Below are positions 1-12,400 of a DNA stretch of 39,302 bases, piece by piece. The stretch's first letter is position 1. Each line of letters opens with the position of its first letter. The stretch comes from Mesostigma viride (Eukaryota; Streptophyta; Mesostigmatophyceae; Mesostigmatales; Mesostigmataceae): NCBI GenBank assembly GCA_009746045.1, contig RPFO01000164.1, positions 2,627,285-2,666,586 on the forward strand, in the 5' to 3' direction. The position numbers and the translations under genes were made by a program. The notes under the pieces are model-generated. The model had not been told where the DNA came from, ran no database searches, and saw only the letters and a list, made by a program, of their open reading frames with translations.

Positions 1-456
1 CCATAAATATTTTATGACTTAACGTCTAACGCCTGCCATCCGCGCGGCCGGCAGGACTTAAGCCGGCAGCTGTCCCAGCCGCCTGCGGTGGTCTCTCTCG
101 TACCACAATACTAAACTAATTTCAAGGAAATCCGAATAGTCGTAGTCTTGTTGTTCGACTATTTAGGACTATTTGTACAGCCGGTTCAGACGGCGTTGTC
201 CTTGCTATTCAGCACTTATCTTGTACGTTCAACGCCGCGAGCCGTACAAGATAATAGGGCGTGGGAACGTTCACTTGTTACTACACATTGTTATCCCCGG
301 AATGAATGAAATGAATTAAGTTAACTCGGTCTCTTTATTCCGGAAGGGTCACGCCCGCGGGTTGGGAAAGTGCATGGTAGTCAACCGCTATACATGTACC
401 TCGCGAGGCATCAGCCACGCTTCCCAAGCGGTTGTCTCACCTCAGGCTATAACCTG

Positions 457-833
457 CCGGGTCACTGAGCCGAGTCATGTTAGATGAGTTATTTGAGCAT
501 CGTCCATGCCAGTCATGGTATGGATGGGGGGAATTAATATAGCGACCGATTAGTTACTACTTTTGCACATCCTCCCATACCAGTTTTGCACATCCTCCGA
601 TACCAGTTTTGCACATCCTCCGATACCAGTTTTGCACATCCTCCGATACCAGTTTTACATCCACACCATGCGTAGAATCACATTGTGGGATTATGCCTAG
701 AAAGATCCCTCATCGATTCGTGTCATGACTAACACGAACGTTGGTCGCTACATTATTTTCCACGATCCACATCATCACTGGTATGGACGATGCTCAAATA
801 ACTCATCTAACATGACTCGGCTCAGTGACCCGG
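457..833. mobile_element. Nested MITE-like element in the left arm
   Basis: The ends are near-perfect inverted repeats of about 60 bp. The left end begins CCGGGTCACTGAGCC and the right end finishes with CTCAGTGACCCGG. The paired right arm of the host element reads straight across this site, so this is an insertion that came later. It has no coding capacity. The core holds a 23-bp tandem repeat. I see no convincing target-site duplication. Confidence 0.75.
561..652. repeat. 23-bp tandem repeat, 4 copies
   Basis: Four adjacent copies start at 561, 584, 607 and 630, each containing TTTTGCACATCCTCC followed by GATACCAG. The first copy has one substitution. They lie inside the nested element. Confidence 0.9.
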
Positions 834-896
834 CCGGTTACAGTGTTTCTGCTAAGGTACCGGGTCCGGTAATTCTCCGGTAATTACCGGTGCCCG

Positions 897-1105
897 CCCG
901 GCCGACCGGTAAGCCCCCCCCGGCCGACCGGTATGCTATATGCCAAGCAGGACCCCCCCCCGGCCGACCGGTATGCTACATGCCAAGCAGGAACCCCCCC
1001 CGGCCGACCGGTATGCTACATGCCAAGCAGGCCCCCCCCCCCGGCCGACCGGTATGCTGTGTTCAGGGCAGGACCCCCCCCCCGTTCGACCGGTAAGCCA
1101 TACCC
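897..1105. repeat. 40-bp minisatellite with CGGCCGACCGGTATGC core
   Basis: About five units have cores at roughly 900, 921, 961, 1001 and 1042, separated by C homopolymer runs. The period is 40-41 bp after the first short unit. The array lies inside the composite element next to the left arm. Short ORFs running through it are repeat artefacts. Confidence 0.85.
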
Positions 1106-2689
1106 GGGCTGACCTGGTCGACCGGGAAGCTAGTTTAAATGCCGGCCGGGGTTCCCCGGTTTCCCCGTCAGACAGACCCGGTACTTATATACTGACTATT
1201 ACAAAATATCAATTTCGATTAGTATATGTTACTATTCCCGGCACTTACAAATAGTTTGTACATTGCTGCCATGCTAACACCTCCACCGAATGTAAATTCC
1301 GACACAGCAGAGCCCTGCTGAATGCCAGACGAGAACCACTGCGCCAGGGCATGGAATCTCGTGACGGTCCTATCGTAGCTACAACATACCTTACTGATGA
1401 GGTTAAAATAGTAGTGCGTGACCCTCAGATGCAGTATTTAAAAAATAATCATGGGCAACGGCTCGTCAAGGCTAGGCGATTTTGCACAATCATAGCTCGC
1501 TCGCGACTCGGTTGTCGTTGTTGTTGTTGCCCACTTGAATACCGGTGTGAGCTTGACCAGCACAAATCTTGTTGTTGTTGTTGTTGTTGTTGCCACGCCG
1601 CAAAGCAGAGATTTGGTGTACTAGACTGTTGTTGGACGTGCTATTTGCAACTGTAGAGGAGGGGCTTAAGTTTCAACTTCAACTTGTGAGTAAATCGATG
1701 TTCCGTACCCTAGTAGCAAAAGGCGTGGCGCGGTGCAGCTCTGACCCTGTACAACGAATGGGTCAGCACGGGGCAGCCGGCAAGTCCAGTCTGTCAAATG
1801 CGTAGACTTGAGCGGGTAACAAAATAATGCGCTGCAGACCTGCAGTAGCTACGCAACACGAAGGTGCTGAGCCACAAAACGATGCATGAAGTTCACGGCA
1901 GTCGAGCCAGCTGACTTTGTTTTGCGTGTTTTCTAATCCTACATTTTTCGATAGTGCGCTAGAGAAGCGAATCATGACGAAGAAGAAAGAGCCCCCGATT
2001 CCCCTGGGCTACAAATTCAAGGACCATTTCACACGAGGTGGTGGCGTTTTAACCTTGGCCGGCAGTACGAGCGGTTGGCGTGCTTTGGGCACGGTCGTTA
2101 CATACCAGGCGCAGGCAGGCAACGAGTTAGAAGGGGACGACACTGATAAGGAGGAATGGGGATGAGGGTGCCGTAGAGGAGGGCGATGCAGGTGGCTCAG
2201 CGCACGCCCAGCCTGAAATCCATGCCCGACGAAAGCCAAGATGGCACTAGCTAGCGGTGAAGAAGAACCTGGTCCTCAGTTTTAAAGAGGAACCTGGGGC
2301 TCCTAAGGTATAATAGCTTTACCAACTTCCAACGGCCTATGGGTGCATGCAAACCCAAAGGCGGCATCGTGTGAGGTCACGCCAATAATGTATGGGTGAG
2401 CTAATGTGAGCTACACAGCCTACGAGTGCTGCGTACTATGTTTTGTAACCTCCTATTGTGACTAGGCATGCTTGTATGCATGCTAAGTTATCATTTTCGC
2501 ATGTTTTATTAGGGAGCCCTGCGTATGCCAAGGCTATGTGAATCAGGGCACAAGCAGACCACTAGGGCAAGGCTTCAAGGTTTAGGATAAATTATATAAC
2601 TGTATAAGAAATCCTATTGGGTTTTTATTTTTCTACAAAAAAATTCGCCAACATCCGGGGGGGGCGGAGCCCCCCCGGACCCCCCCCCG
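1106..2689. other. Interior of the composite element, no recognised gene
   Basis: The stretch has only short frames in both directions, none with a domain I recognise. A (GTT)n microsatellite lies at 1567-1591. A small plus-strand frame at 1974-2165 starts MTKKKEPPIPLGYK but matches nothing I can name with confidence. It may be a decayed transposase fragment. Confidence 0.5.
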
Positions 2690-3361
2690 GCCTCAGCCGT
2701 GACCCCTACCGGTATTAACGGAACCCCCCCACCCCTTAGCAGGAACACTGCCCGGGGGAAGCCTGAGGTGAGACAACCGCGACAGGAATTCACTACCATG
2801 CACTTTCAAAAAACGCGGGCGCGAAACTTACGGAATAAAGGGACTGAGTTAAACTCAATCATTTCATTCATTCCTGGGTTAAGGCTGTGTAGTAACAAGT
2901 GAACGTTCCCACACCCTATTACGATTATCTTTGTCAGCTCACGGCGTTGCCAAGCAGTGCCATGCAGCACTGCTTGGATGCATGGTCAACCAAGATCTCT
3001 AGCGCGCTACAGGAATCGGCTGTACAACCCAAAACAACTTGTACTCGGTACACACACACGGACATGCGGCGCACCTACAAAACACCAACGGACCGAAAGT
3101 ACCGACGGATTCCAGCACCTAATTATCGAACCTATGAAAGTACCGAAAGTACTACATAACCGACTGAATAGCAAGTACAACGCCATCTGAACCGGCTGTA
3201 CAAACAGTCCTAACTGGTCGAACAATAAGACAGCGACTGTTTCTCATGGGTGCGCCTCTACTAATTATGGCCTCGGACGCAACAACTGTCATCATAGACA
3301 TGCTCCACGGAACGCCCAGTGAAGCGGGTGGTCTCAACATTTAGGTCGCCGTAGCAGTTAC

Positions 3362-3433
3362 CTGCAGGTTGTCGAAGCGGTTGAAGAGCACGGTACACGA
3401 GAGGTTGTCCTGCCCTTCGAGCAGATTGAGGAT
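3362..3433 (-). CDS. UTP25: UTP25 exon 22 (residues 945-968), last one found
   Basis: The acceptor is ACTCCACCAG and the donor GTAACT. It encodes ILNLLEGQDNLSCTVLFNRF and then DNLQ, equivalent to the CTVLYSKYDAQ block. In the family only a short C-terminal segment (LxxVVGxxRAxxM...) should follow; I cannot find it downstream in the window. Confidence 0.93.
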
Positions 3434-6400
3434 CTGGTGGAGTAAAGAGGTGTGTGTCGGATGGGGCAAGGGAATGGATGGGCGGGTGGGATTAAGGATT
3501 AAGGATCAGGTGGCATTAGTATCATTATACTACTTTATTAATTATACTATAAATAAATACTAGTGTATAATTAATAATGATAAAATGTTCTCTTTATACT
3601 ACTAAAAACAAATAGTATGTTCTATTTATAATGGTGATTAAGACTTTTTTACCTATATAAATTTAAATAAGGTGAGGCAGTCGATGTCGGAAGGACAGGG
3701 ACGAGGCGGGGGTGAGCGAGAAGCAAATGCATCAAGGCAAGGCAATGCCAAGCAAAAGCTTAGACACATGGCCAGATTAAGTACATGAGCACAGAAGGCT
3801 GCCTTCACAAACGTTACATGCCCACGTTAGAGGGCTTGCCACCCCTTGTCCTTACCAGTGCACATCGCACACTTCATGAGACATGTTTGCTACAGCACAC
3901 CCACCTCGGCGTAGAAGTGACTGTGTTCCGGCAGCGAGTAGAAGATCAGCTCGCGGATGCCCCGGATCTGCCCACGCGGTTGCCCGCATTGATATAATTG
4001 TCGTCATTATTGTAATTGTTGCCGTCATTATTGTTTCGTTGTTGTAGAGGTGGGCACGGGATACGCCAGTGGTGGTGTAGAATGGAGGCAGCAGCGAGGG
4101 TAAAAGTAATTGCTCAGCAGGATGATTTGCCCAGCCATGAGACTATTACTAGTGCAAGATAAGTTAGGATGTAGGATTAGGGGAGGAGACAAACACCTCA
4201 GAAGCGCGTTTACAAGGACACCTCAGAAGTGTGCTCACAAGAACACCTCGGAAGTGTATTGAGTGCTCACAAGAGGACCTTGCATCAGGTGGGAGCGCAT
4301 GAGAGAATGGGCTACCAGGAATAAACAGGAGGATAGAAACAGAGCCGCATGGGTAATGGCCAGTTTCAGTACCGCTTAGTTTCAGTGTAATCAGCCAGCC
4401 CTGCAGCTCGGTGGGGGGAACCAGGCGCAAAACAAGACAAGGCATCGCGAATCGGGTGTGCAGTCCTGCTGCAGCTTTACACATGACCCACACTATGACT
4501 TTCAACGCCACGGTGTGGCAACACTCCTTGGCAACGCACCTTGGCAACACAGCTTGGCAACACATGGGCTGAATCCCACCACATCCTAGACAGCGCAGGG
4601 GCCAACCAGCACGGCTGCAGAGGCACCTTAGCATCCAGCATCTCCCACTTATACCACTGTCACACAAAACAATGTACACCCATGGCACCCGTGCGACCTG
4701 GTGGGAAGTCGGCCCGCTATAAGAGGTCACGATGAGGGCCATCGGAATCCGAGATATGGCACAGGCACATCACTGATAAAGCACTTCACTGGTAAGGCAC
4801 TTAACGAAGGCTGAGTGCATCATAAAAGCTACGAAGCTGCAATATGAGGGCCCGCTTTACGGGTCGGTTGCGAGGGCGTGGACGTACCCGGAACCTGCGG
4901 TAGAAATGTGCGCGCTCCGTGTACAGCATGAAGCGGCGCTCCCCCCGAAAGAAGAGCGTGCGCCCGCGGGAGATGTCCGACTGGTCCGTGTACCTGTGGC
5001 CAGGCAAAAGGGGGGGGGGAAGGTTTGGGGGGGCGGGGAGGAGGGTACAGGGGGGGGGGGAAGGTGTGGGGGGGCGGGGAGGAGGGTACAGGGGGGGGGG
5101 GAAGAAGGGTGCAGCGGGGGGCCGGGAGAAAGGGACAGTGCAAGGGGGGCAATATGACAGGACAGCAAGGGCTATCTCACAAAGGTAGAGATACAGGGTG
5201 TGTGGATTCATTCAGATATCCGTTGGAGCATGCATGACGGCACAGCGCTGGTCCTACATCATGGAACCAGCTTTCGCATTGGACAACAAGGCATGGCCGA
5301 AGACCCGAGTGGGACAAGGGGGACTATATGTCACAGTGGGACAAGGGGGACTATATGTCACATCTTCTTCAGAATTGACTGCAAGTGCATGGCTTCTGGG
5401 AGCGATAACGTCCCACCAGAAAGGTAACTGGGTTGTTGAAGCACAAGATGGGTCTTGAGAAGGGGCATGAAGAGTTGTTTTTGGAAGGGTTTGGCCATTG
5501 CGGCGGTCCCATTCGTCAAACCTCTTATTCGTAAAAAATCCGAGAGGGTGACAGCTGTCTTTGACATAACCCGTACGACCAGCCACCCTGCACATGATAA
5601 TGTCCCACTGCCATGTCACTAGAGTCCAACTACTTGACCCACACACATATCATCGCGACCACCTTAAGGCAGGGACCTAGCAAGCAAGCCAACTCCAAGC
5701 CAGGAGCTAGATCAGTGTAGTTAGGAAGGCTGCATGCATCAAACGGTTCCCAGTCAGGCCTGGTGCACACGGTTTGTGCCCGTCTGGACCAGGCCTCAGG
5801 CTGTCCCCTATTGCCCCCAAAGCATGCACTTGCTATGTGAATTACGCAGGGAGTCATGTGTAGCGAGCAGGCGGTATGGGCATGTGGCACATCCCTAACA
5901 ATCTGCAACAACGACGCCACATTAAGTGCACCGTCCGTGACACGGAATGCGTACATCCTACGCACATAGTACTGTATAAATGAGACAACTGTAATTATGT
6001 GCTATGATACATAGTAAAAAAGGAGCATGCAAACACCTATGTGCTGATGTCATACGCTGCAATCTAGACCCATGTGCGGCATCTAACTGCTGTCACACGT
6101 GCTAGCAGAAGGAGCATGCAAACGGTTGCCATTTCCGTGACCATTCCGGGTGCGCTACCAAGAAGCCATTAGTGTGCCATCCTGACCACTAGGGCAACAT
6201 TTACGCGTACTCGCACTAGGGCGCTATTCACACGTACTCGCACTAGGGCGCTATTCACACCTACTCGCACTTGGGCGCTATTCACACCTACTCGCACTAG
6301 GGCGCTATTCACACGTACTCGCACTAGGGCGCTATTCACACCTACTCGCACTTGGGCGCTATTCACACCTACTCGCACTAGGGTGCTATTCACACGTACT

Positions 6401-9400
6401 CGCACTAGGGCGCTATTCACACGTACTCGCAGAGAGAGCAGAAGGACGCCTCCTCCTTCTTGAGAAAGTTGCGCAGCTTCACGTAGTCAAAGTAGAGGGG
6501 CACAAACAGCAGCACGCCGTTCTGGCCAATGGGCAGCCAGGCAGATGGGTGGCAGGGTGAGGATGCAAGTGGCAAAGGTTGCCGTCAGGGAGGGGAGGCT
6601 ACTGCAAGGAAGGGGGCATCAAGGCAGAAGGAATCTCATCATGGCCAGACTTCAGCTTCAAGGGCGTAGCTGGAGCCTTGAATCACCGGCCTGGACGCTG
6701 GGAAATGGAACCGTGGCAGGACATTAATTGATACCAAATAATACAGGGCTGCCATCTGGGCTTCCTTTGCCGCCGGATCTGCCGGATGGGCCAGCGCGGA
6801 TCCACACGGATCCCGCTGGACTTTGAAGTGTCCGGCGCGAATCCGCAAGCCGGCTGCCCATACCAGGTGCCGGCGCGGCAAGGCCCTACGCTCTAAGGGG
6901 TGAGGCGTCAGGCGCTGCGGTGCCGGCATTTTTTTTTTCGGGGAAGTGGGCATTTAAGAATCCAATTATGGACCAGAGATGTAAAATGGGAAATGAGTAT
7001 CAGCCAATCCCTAATCAAGGTATCCACGCAATGGTGTGAATGTGACAGGTGACGGCACTTTTAACCCTCATATCGACCCGTATCCCTGCGTTCCACCAGT
7101 GCCTCTCCACACTCCATAGTCCTCTCCACAGAGTCGCCATGGCCCGGGCTGGCACCCCGCGACTCGCGGGAGTGTGTGCCACGTACTTGGCCAGCTTGTG
7201 GCCGGCATACGCCGGCTGTTGGTAATGCGCTGGCCACCGGCCACGTGAAATCGTTGCCGGCGTGGCGCCGGCTGTGGAAAAAAGCCGAAACGAAGCGCTG
7301 GCTGCCATCTACCCACCATGCCATCATGGGCCCAAGCACGCATGGAAGGTAGTGCTTGTGTGTTCATTCAACGAGCCACTTTGTAGGTTTGTAGACGACG
7401 GAAAATGCGGGACCACCCAATCCGTGCAGGGAATCTAGCCAGGCTGTTTTTGGGATGCCAGCAATGAGTGCACGGCCGCGCTGACTGTCACTTCTGGGAA
7501 GGGATGTCGAGAGCCACGCAGATGCCTGCCACTGCCCTGCACGGGTACCCGATAACACATGGGAGGTATGCTACCTCCGCTGGCATTCTGAGATCCCAAA
7601 ATAAGAAGCCAAGACCGGGTCAATATCAGCCCAGCGAGGGTCGCAGCGGTTTCCCCCTTAGAACACCTGGATAAGACGGTGCGCTCTCCCGGGCATGGGA
7701 TGGCCCGATCGGGCAACTGGACCAAGATATGAAGGCGAGAATAGGTAAAAGGCGAGAATGGGCAAGCCCATTGAAAAGTCTGCGTGCGCTCGGGGAACAT
7801 CCTCACCTGCACCGAGTCCCTCAGCCTCGGGTAGATCTGGAGGTGGCAGACCGGGGGAGGAGAGGGTGATCCAGCAGGCAGGCAGGTGCCAACATAGATG
7901 AGTTCATAATACTTGGCATGCATCCAATACCACACCGCTACTGCAGCGATGTACATACTTTGTGCCCAGGCCATGCAGTCAGCATGGGCACATAGTCGGT
8001 CACGTGCTAATTGGACCCACAGGCTCCACACGCTGGCTCGACGACTACAAACCACTCTGCAGAGAATGCAGGCCACGGGACCATCTAGCGAACTAGGGTA
8101 GGTGGCCAGTTCAGTAACCGTTGTTAGCGACACAAGCAGGCTATGCAGGACATGGCTCGTGTGAGCCCATTATAGCCGATATTGACTTCAATCAACGAGG
8201 GTGCTGCCACATGCTGTCAACTTTGGATGACTAGAATAAGAAAGCTTTCCGCAAATTACTAGGCTCTACTGACCAGTATTGACCCCCTAAAAACTCTTAA
8301 CCCCTCAAAACTCCGATATTTCCAGCATGAGAGCACGCGTGACGGGAAAGGCAAGAAGGCATGATGCTTTCTCCACAGAAATACCAGGTTAACTGAGTGG
8401 CGAGATCGCTAGCCACGCACTAACACCAGCCCGCGTCCAAGGCCCCTTTTGCCTTTCTCAAAAGATGGGGTCAAGGGTGTGCTGGGGCAGGGGAGGGTGA
8501 AGGGATGAAGCCGCTGTCTGACAGCACGGCACCTTGCTGGTGAAGAAGGTAAAACGCGCATCATCCGCATCGGCGATGGAGCCGCAGTGGAACCGCTCAA
8601 AGATCTGGTCCATGAAGCCAATTAGCACGCAATTATTGGAGGCATCACATGCGTATTCATGGTAGTTAGGTGACAGTTTGGAAACAAGACAGGGCCATCA
8701 CGGAAAGCAGGAAGCCTTTATGGTGTATGCTTTGACACCCCGCCACAACGCAGCGAGTCACGTGTGGGCGCAGGCGTGCCAGCCACGGGACGGTCCGGTT
8801 ACACCACTCGATCACAAGCACGTCTTAGAGAGTCTTAGAGAGATCAATCTATGTGCCCGCCTGCCCACTACCAACTGCGCTTGCATCACACCGGCATCCG
8901 GTATACATGGTTGTCCGCTAGAAATCACGTATACATTCGCCGTCCCACTCCCAGTTATCATGACACCCTACCATAATCCACACTCCGTTTCCCCAGCTCA
9001 TCGAGCCTATCCTTACAAAACTCTCTCTCGCTGTGTATAGAAGCTGAAGGTTCCTTTGTTAGTACCCACGTGATCCAGTCACTTAACTTCCAAATCATTC
9101 TTCCATAACACCTGCCTGCGGCCACCGCTCCCGTCCGCGCTCACCTGTCGCACTTGCGGCACGATGCGGCCGAGAACGCCCTCATGCTCGCACCGCAGCT
9201 TGTACTGGATGCCGGCACGACGGGCGACGTGACGTAACGTGGGAGTCGGCACGCGCCCGACCAGTGGCACCAGGAGAATGTGGCACGGCATGGCATATGA
9301 ATCGACACAACATGCGTGGAGTTCGCCAACATGCATGCCAGAAGCCTGTTAGTGCTTTTAGTAAGGGTTTCCGGCACGAAAAGCAATAGAGCCTTCGTTG

Positions 9401-12400
9401 TAGAGAAAGGAAGGCCAGCCATCACACAGAACTCGTACCTGCCTCGTACCGAACTGCCTTGGCCTAATTAGTATACTTGAGATAGCTGCCAGCAAAATAG
9501 CCTAGAGGATGTCCACTAGGACTAGGGGCTGCAGGGATGGGTGCTGCCGCAGCAACCTGTGCAAGTTGCACAGATCCACAGAGAATGCTGGCATTGAACG
9601 GCGATGAAGGTGCCCGCCAGTGAGCCTTGCGCTTGCGATGAGCGGCCAGGGACGTACCTTGCCCTTGAAGTTGGTGCATGTGCGGTTGAAGAGGGCGTTC
9701 ATGTCTGCAGGGGGAAGAGCCAAACGAGTTGGGATGGGAATCGTCGCACGAGTGGTCCCCCTGGGATATCAGCAATAGGATTAAAGCGAGACCTGCACAG
9801 TGAACACAGCCAGCGTGCTATCGCGTGCAATATACAAGCGTGATGGGAGCTAGAAAGCAGGCCTATTGATAAACTTTCCCATGAATGATGGCCGCCTACC
9901 TGCCACATTGTCGTCAGATCAGAAAGCAACAAACGTGAAAACGCTAGCGGTCCAAATCCGGCCTACCTACCACATGCTTATGTGAGAAAATTTACAGTGA
10001 ATGCACCTCATTCTAAGCAGGGGAAGCCGCGGGGATGGGTAGGGCGGGGTCGAGGGTTTGGGGAATGATAGAGCTATCCCTCACCTGCGTTCGCGAAAGA
10101 CGACAGAATGATGGTCTGTCGGTAGAACTTGCCCCAGCCGTTCAGAAACCTGCAAAAAGCCAAGCAGGGATGTGCCACGAGGTGACATGCATCAGTAGAA
10201 ACATAAAAGAGCCAGATAAGAGAGTGAACAGCAGATGGGGACAGGGCCATGCAGGCCTGACCAACACAAAAAAAACAGTGCTAGAGCTTGCCAAGGTCAG
10301 TGCCCTCAGAACACTGGACCATTCGTGCGACGCAAGTGACCAACCAAGGAATGCCAACGGGCGCCAGGATGAAGGGCGGCAGGAAGGCGACCTTGCAAGA
10401 TGTGGCAGCAGCAAAATGTTTCAAAATGATTTTTATTGAACATCCGATATTATAAGAAAGAGCATAGAGTGTTTCAATCCCTCAAAGTCCTCAATGTGGC
10501 AGAGTCCATGTCAAGTACCCCCCCCCCCCCTCCTGCCCACCTAATGCCGCCCCAGCAAGCCACCTGCAATCCTTGTGGCGGAGTTCTCGCTCAAACTCCA
10601 TTCCACCTTTCCATATTTCTCCGATTATCCATTCCACCTATCCATATTTCTCCATATTTCTCCATTCCACCTATCCATATTTCTCCGATTGTCCATTCCA
10701 CCTATCCATATTTCTCCAATTATCCATTCCACCTATCCATATTTCTCCATATTTCTCCATATTTCTCCGATTATCCTTTTAGGACAGGAACTCCAGCTGC
10801 CACATTGGCCATGGACGTGAACCACAGGCATCCATTAGCAAACGACCCGAACACTTTCCACAGAGTGCACGACAAAAAGTGGGGGCGATGACAGCTGGCG
10901 CGTGGCTCTACCCCACCCACCACTGGCGGATGCGCATGACGACCCCTCTCTGCCTCTCAACCCCACCCACCACTCGCGGATGCGCATGACACTGCCTCTC
11001 TACCACACCCACCACTCGCGGATGCGCATGACACTGCCTCTCTACCCCACGCACCACTCGCGGATGCGCATGACACTGCCTCTCTACCCCACCCACCACT
11101 CGCGGATGCGCATGACACTGCCTCTCTACCCCACCCACCACTCGCGGATGCGCATGACACTGCCTCTCTACCACACGCACCACTCGCGGATGCGCATGAC
11201 ACTGCCTCTCTACCCCACCCACCACTCGCGGATGCGCATGACACTGCCTCTCTACCCCACCCACCACTCGCGGATGCGCATGACACTGCCTCTCTACCCC
11301 ACCCACCACTCGCGGATGCGCATGACACTGCCTCTCTACCCCACCCACCACTCGCGGATGCGCATGACACTGCCTCTCTACCACACCCACCACTCGCGGA
11401 TGCGCATGACACTGCCTCTCTACCACACGCACCACTCGCGGATGCGCATGACACTGCCTCTCTACCCCACCCACCACTCGCGGATGCGCATGACACTGCC
11501 TCTCTACCCCACCCACCACTCGCGGATGCGCATGACACTGCCTCTCTACCACACCCACCACTCGCGGATGCGCATGACACTGCCTCTCTACCCCACCCAC
11601 CACTCGCGGATGCGCATGACACTGCCTCTCTACCACACCCACCACTCGCGGATGCGCATGACACTGCCTCTCTACCACACGCACCACTCGCGGATGCGCA
11701 TGACACTGCCTCTCTACCCCACCCACCACTCGCGGATGCGCATGACACTGCCTCTCTACCCCACGCACCACTCGCGGATGCGCATGACACTGCCTCTCTA
11801 CCACACCCACCACTCGCGGATGCGCATGACACTGCCTCTCTACCCCACGCACCACTCGCGGATGCGCATGACACTGCCTCTCTACCCCACCCACCACTCG
11901 CGGATGCGCATGACACTGCCTCTCTACCCCACGCACCACTCGCGGATGCGCATGACACTGCCTCTCTACCCCACCCACCACTCGCGGATGCGCATGACAC
12001 TGCCTCTCTACCACACGCACCACTCGCGGATGCGCATGACACTGCCTCTCTACCCCACCCACCACTCGCGGATGCGCATGACACTGCCTCTCTACCCCAC
12101 GCACCACTCGCGGATGCGCATGACACTGCCTCTCTACCCCACCCACCACTCGCGGATGCGCATGACACTGCCTCTCTACCCCACCCACCACTCGCGGATG
12201 CGCATGACACTGCCTCTCTACCCCACGCACCACTCGCGGATGCGCATGACACTGCCTCTCTACCACACGCACCACTCGCGGATGCGCATGACACTGCCTC
12301 TCTACCCCACCCACCACTCGCGGATGCGCATGACACTGCCTCTCTACCACACGCACCACTCGCGGATGCGCATGACACTGCCTCTCTACCACACGCACCA

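Larger units (their letters stand above)
140..3240. mobile_element. Composite element with long inverted-repeat arms
   Basis: The left arm (about 140-895) and right arm (about 2690-3240) are inverted copies. The blocks at 146-215 and 3160-3235 match when one is reverse-complemented, sharing GTACAGCCGGTTCAGA. So do 232-345 and 2826-2947, sharing GGGAACGTTCACTTGTTACT. Matching continues inward to 895 and 2690 once a nested insertion (457-833) is removed from the left arm and about 200 bp (2948-3160) is removed from the right arm. Only short ORFs lie between the arms and I recognise no transposase, so this is probably a non-autonomous or decayed foldback-type DNA element. The outer limits and target-site duplication are unclear. 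It lies at the 3' side of UTP25. Confidence 0.75.
7837..10084. other. UTP25 introns 14-17
   Basis: The intervals 7837-8532, 8605-9144, 9205-9657 and 9705-10084 lie between exons. They have GT-AG ends. I see no RNA gene, nested gene or clear tandem array in them. Confidence 0.6.

Noticed and set aside
1974-2165. Possible transposase fragment (MTKKKEPPIPLGYK...)
   Set aside because: Slight resemblance to a PiggyBac-type motif, but nothing after it matches, so I do not claim a family.
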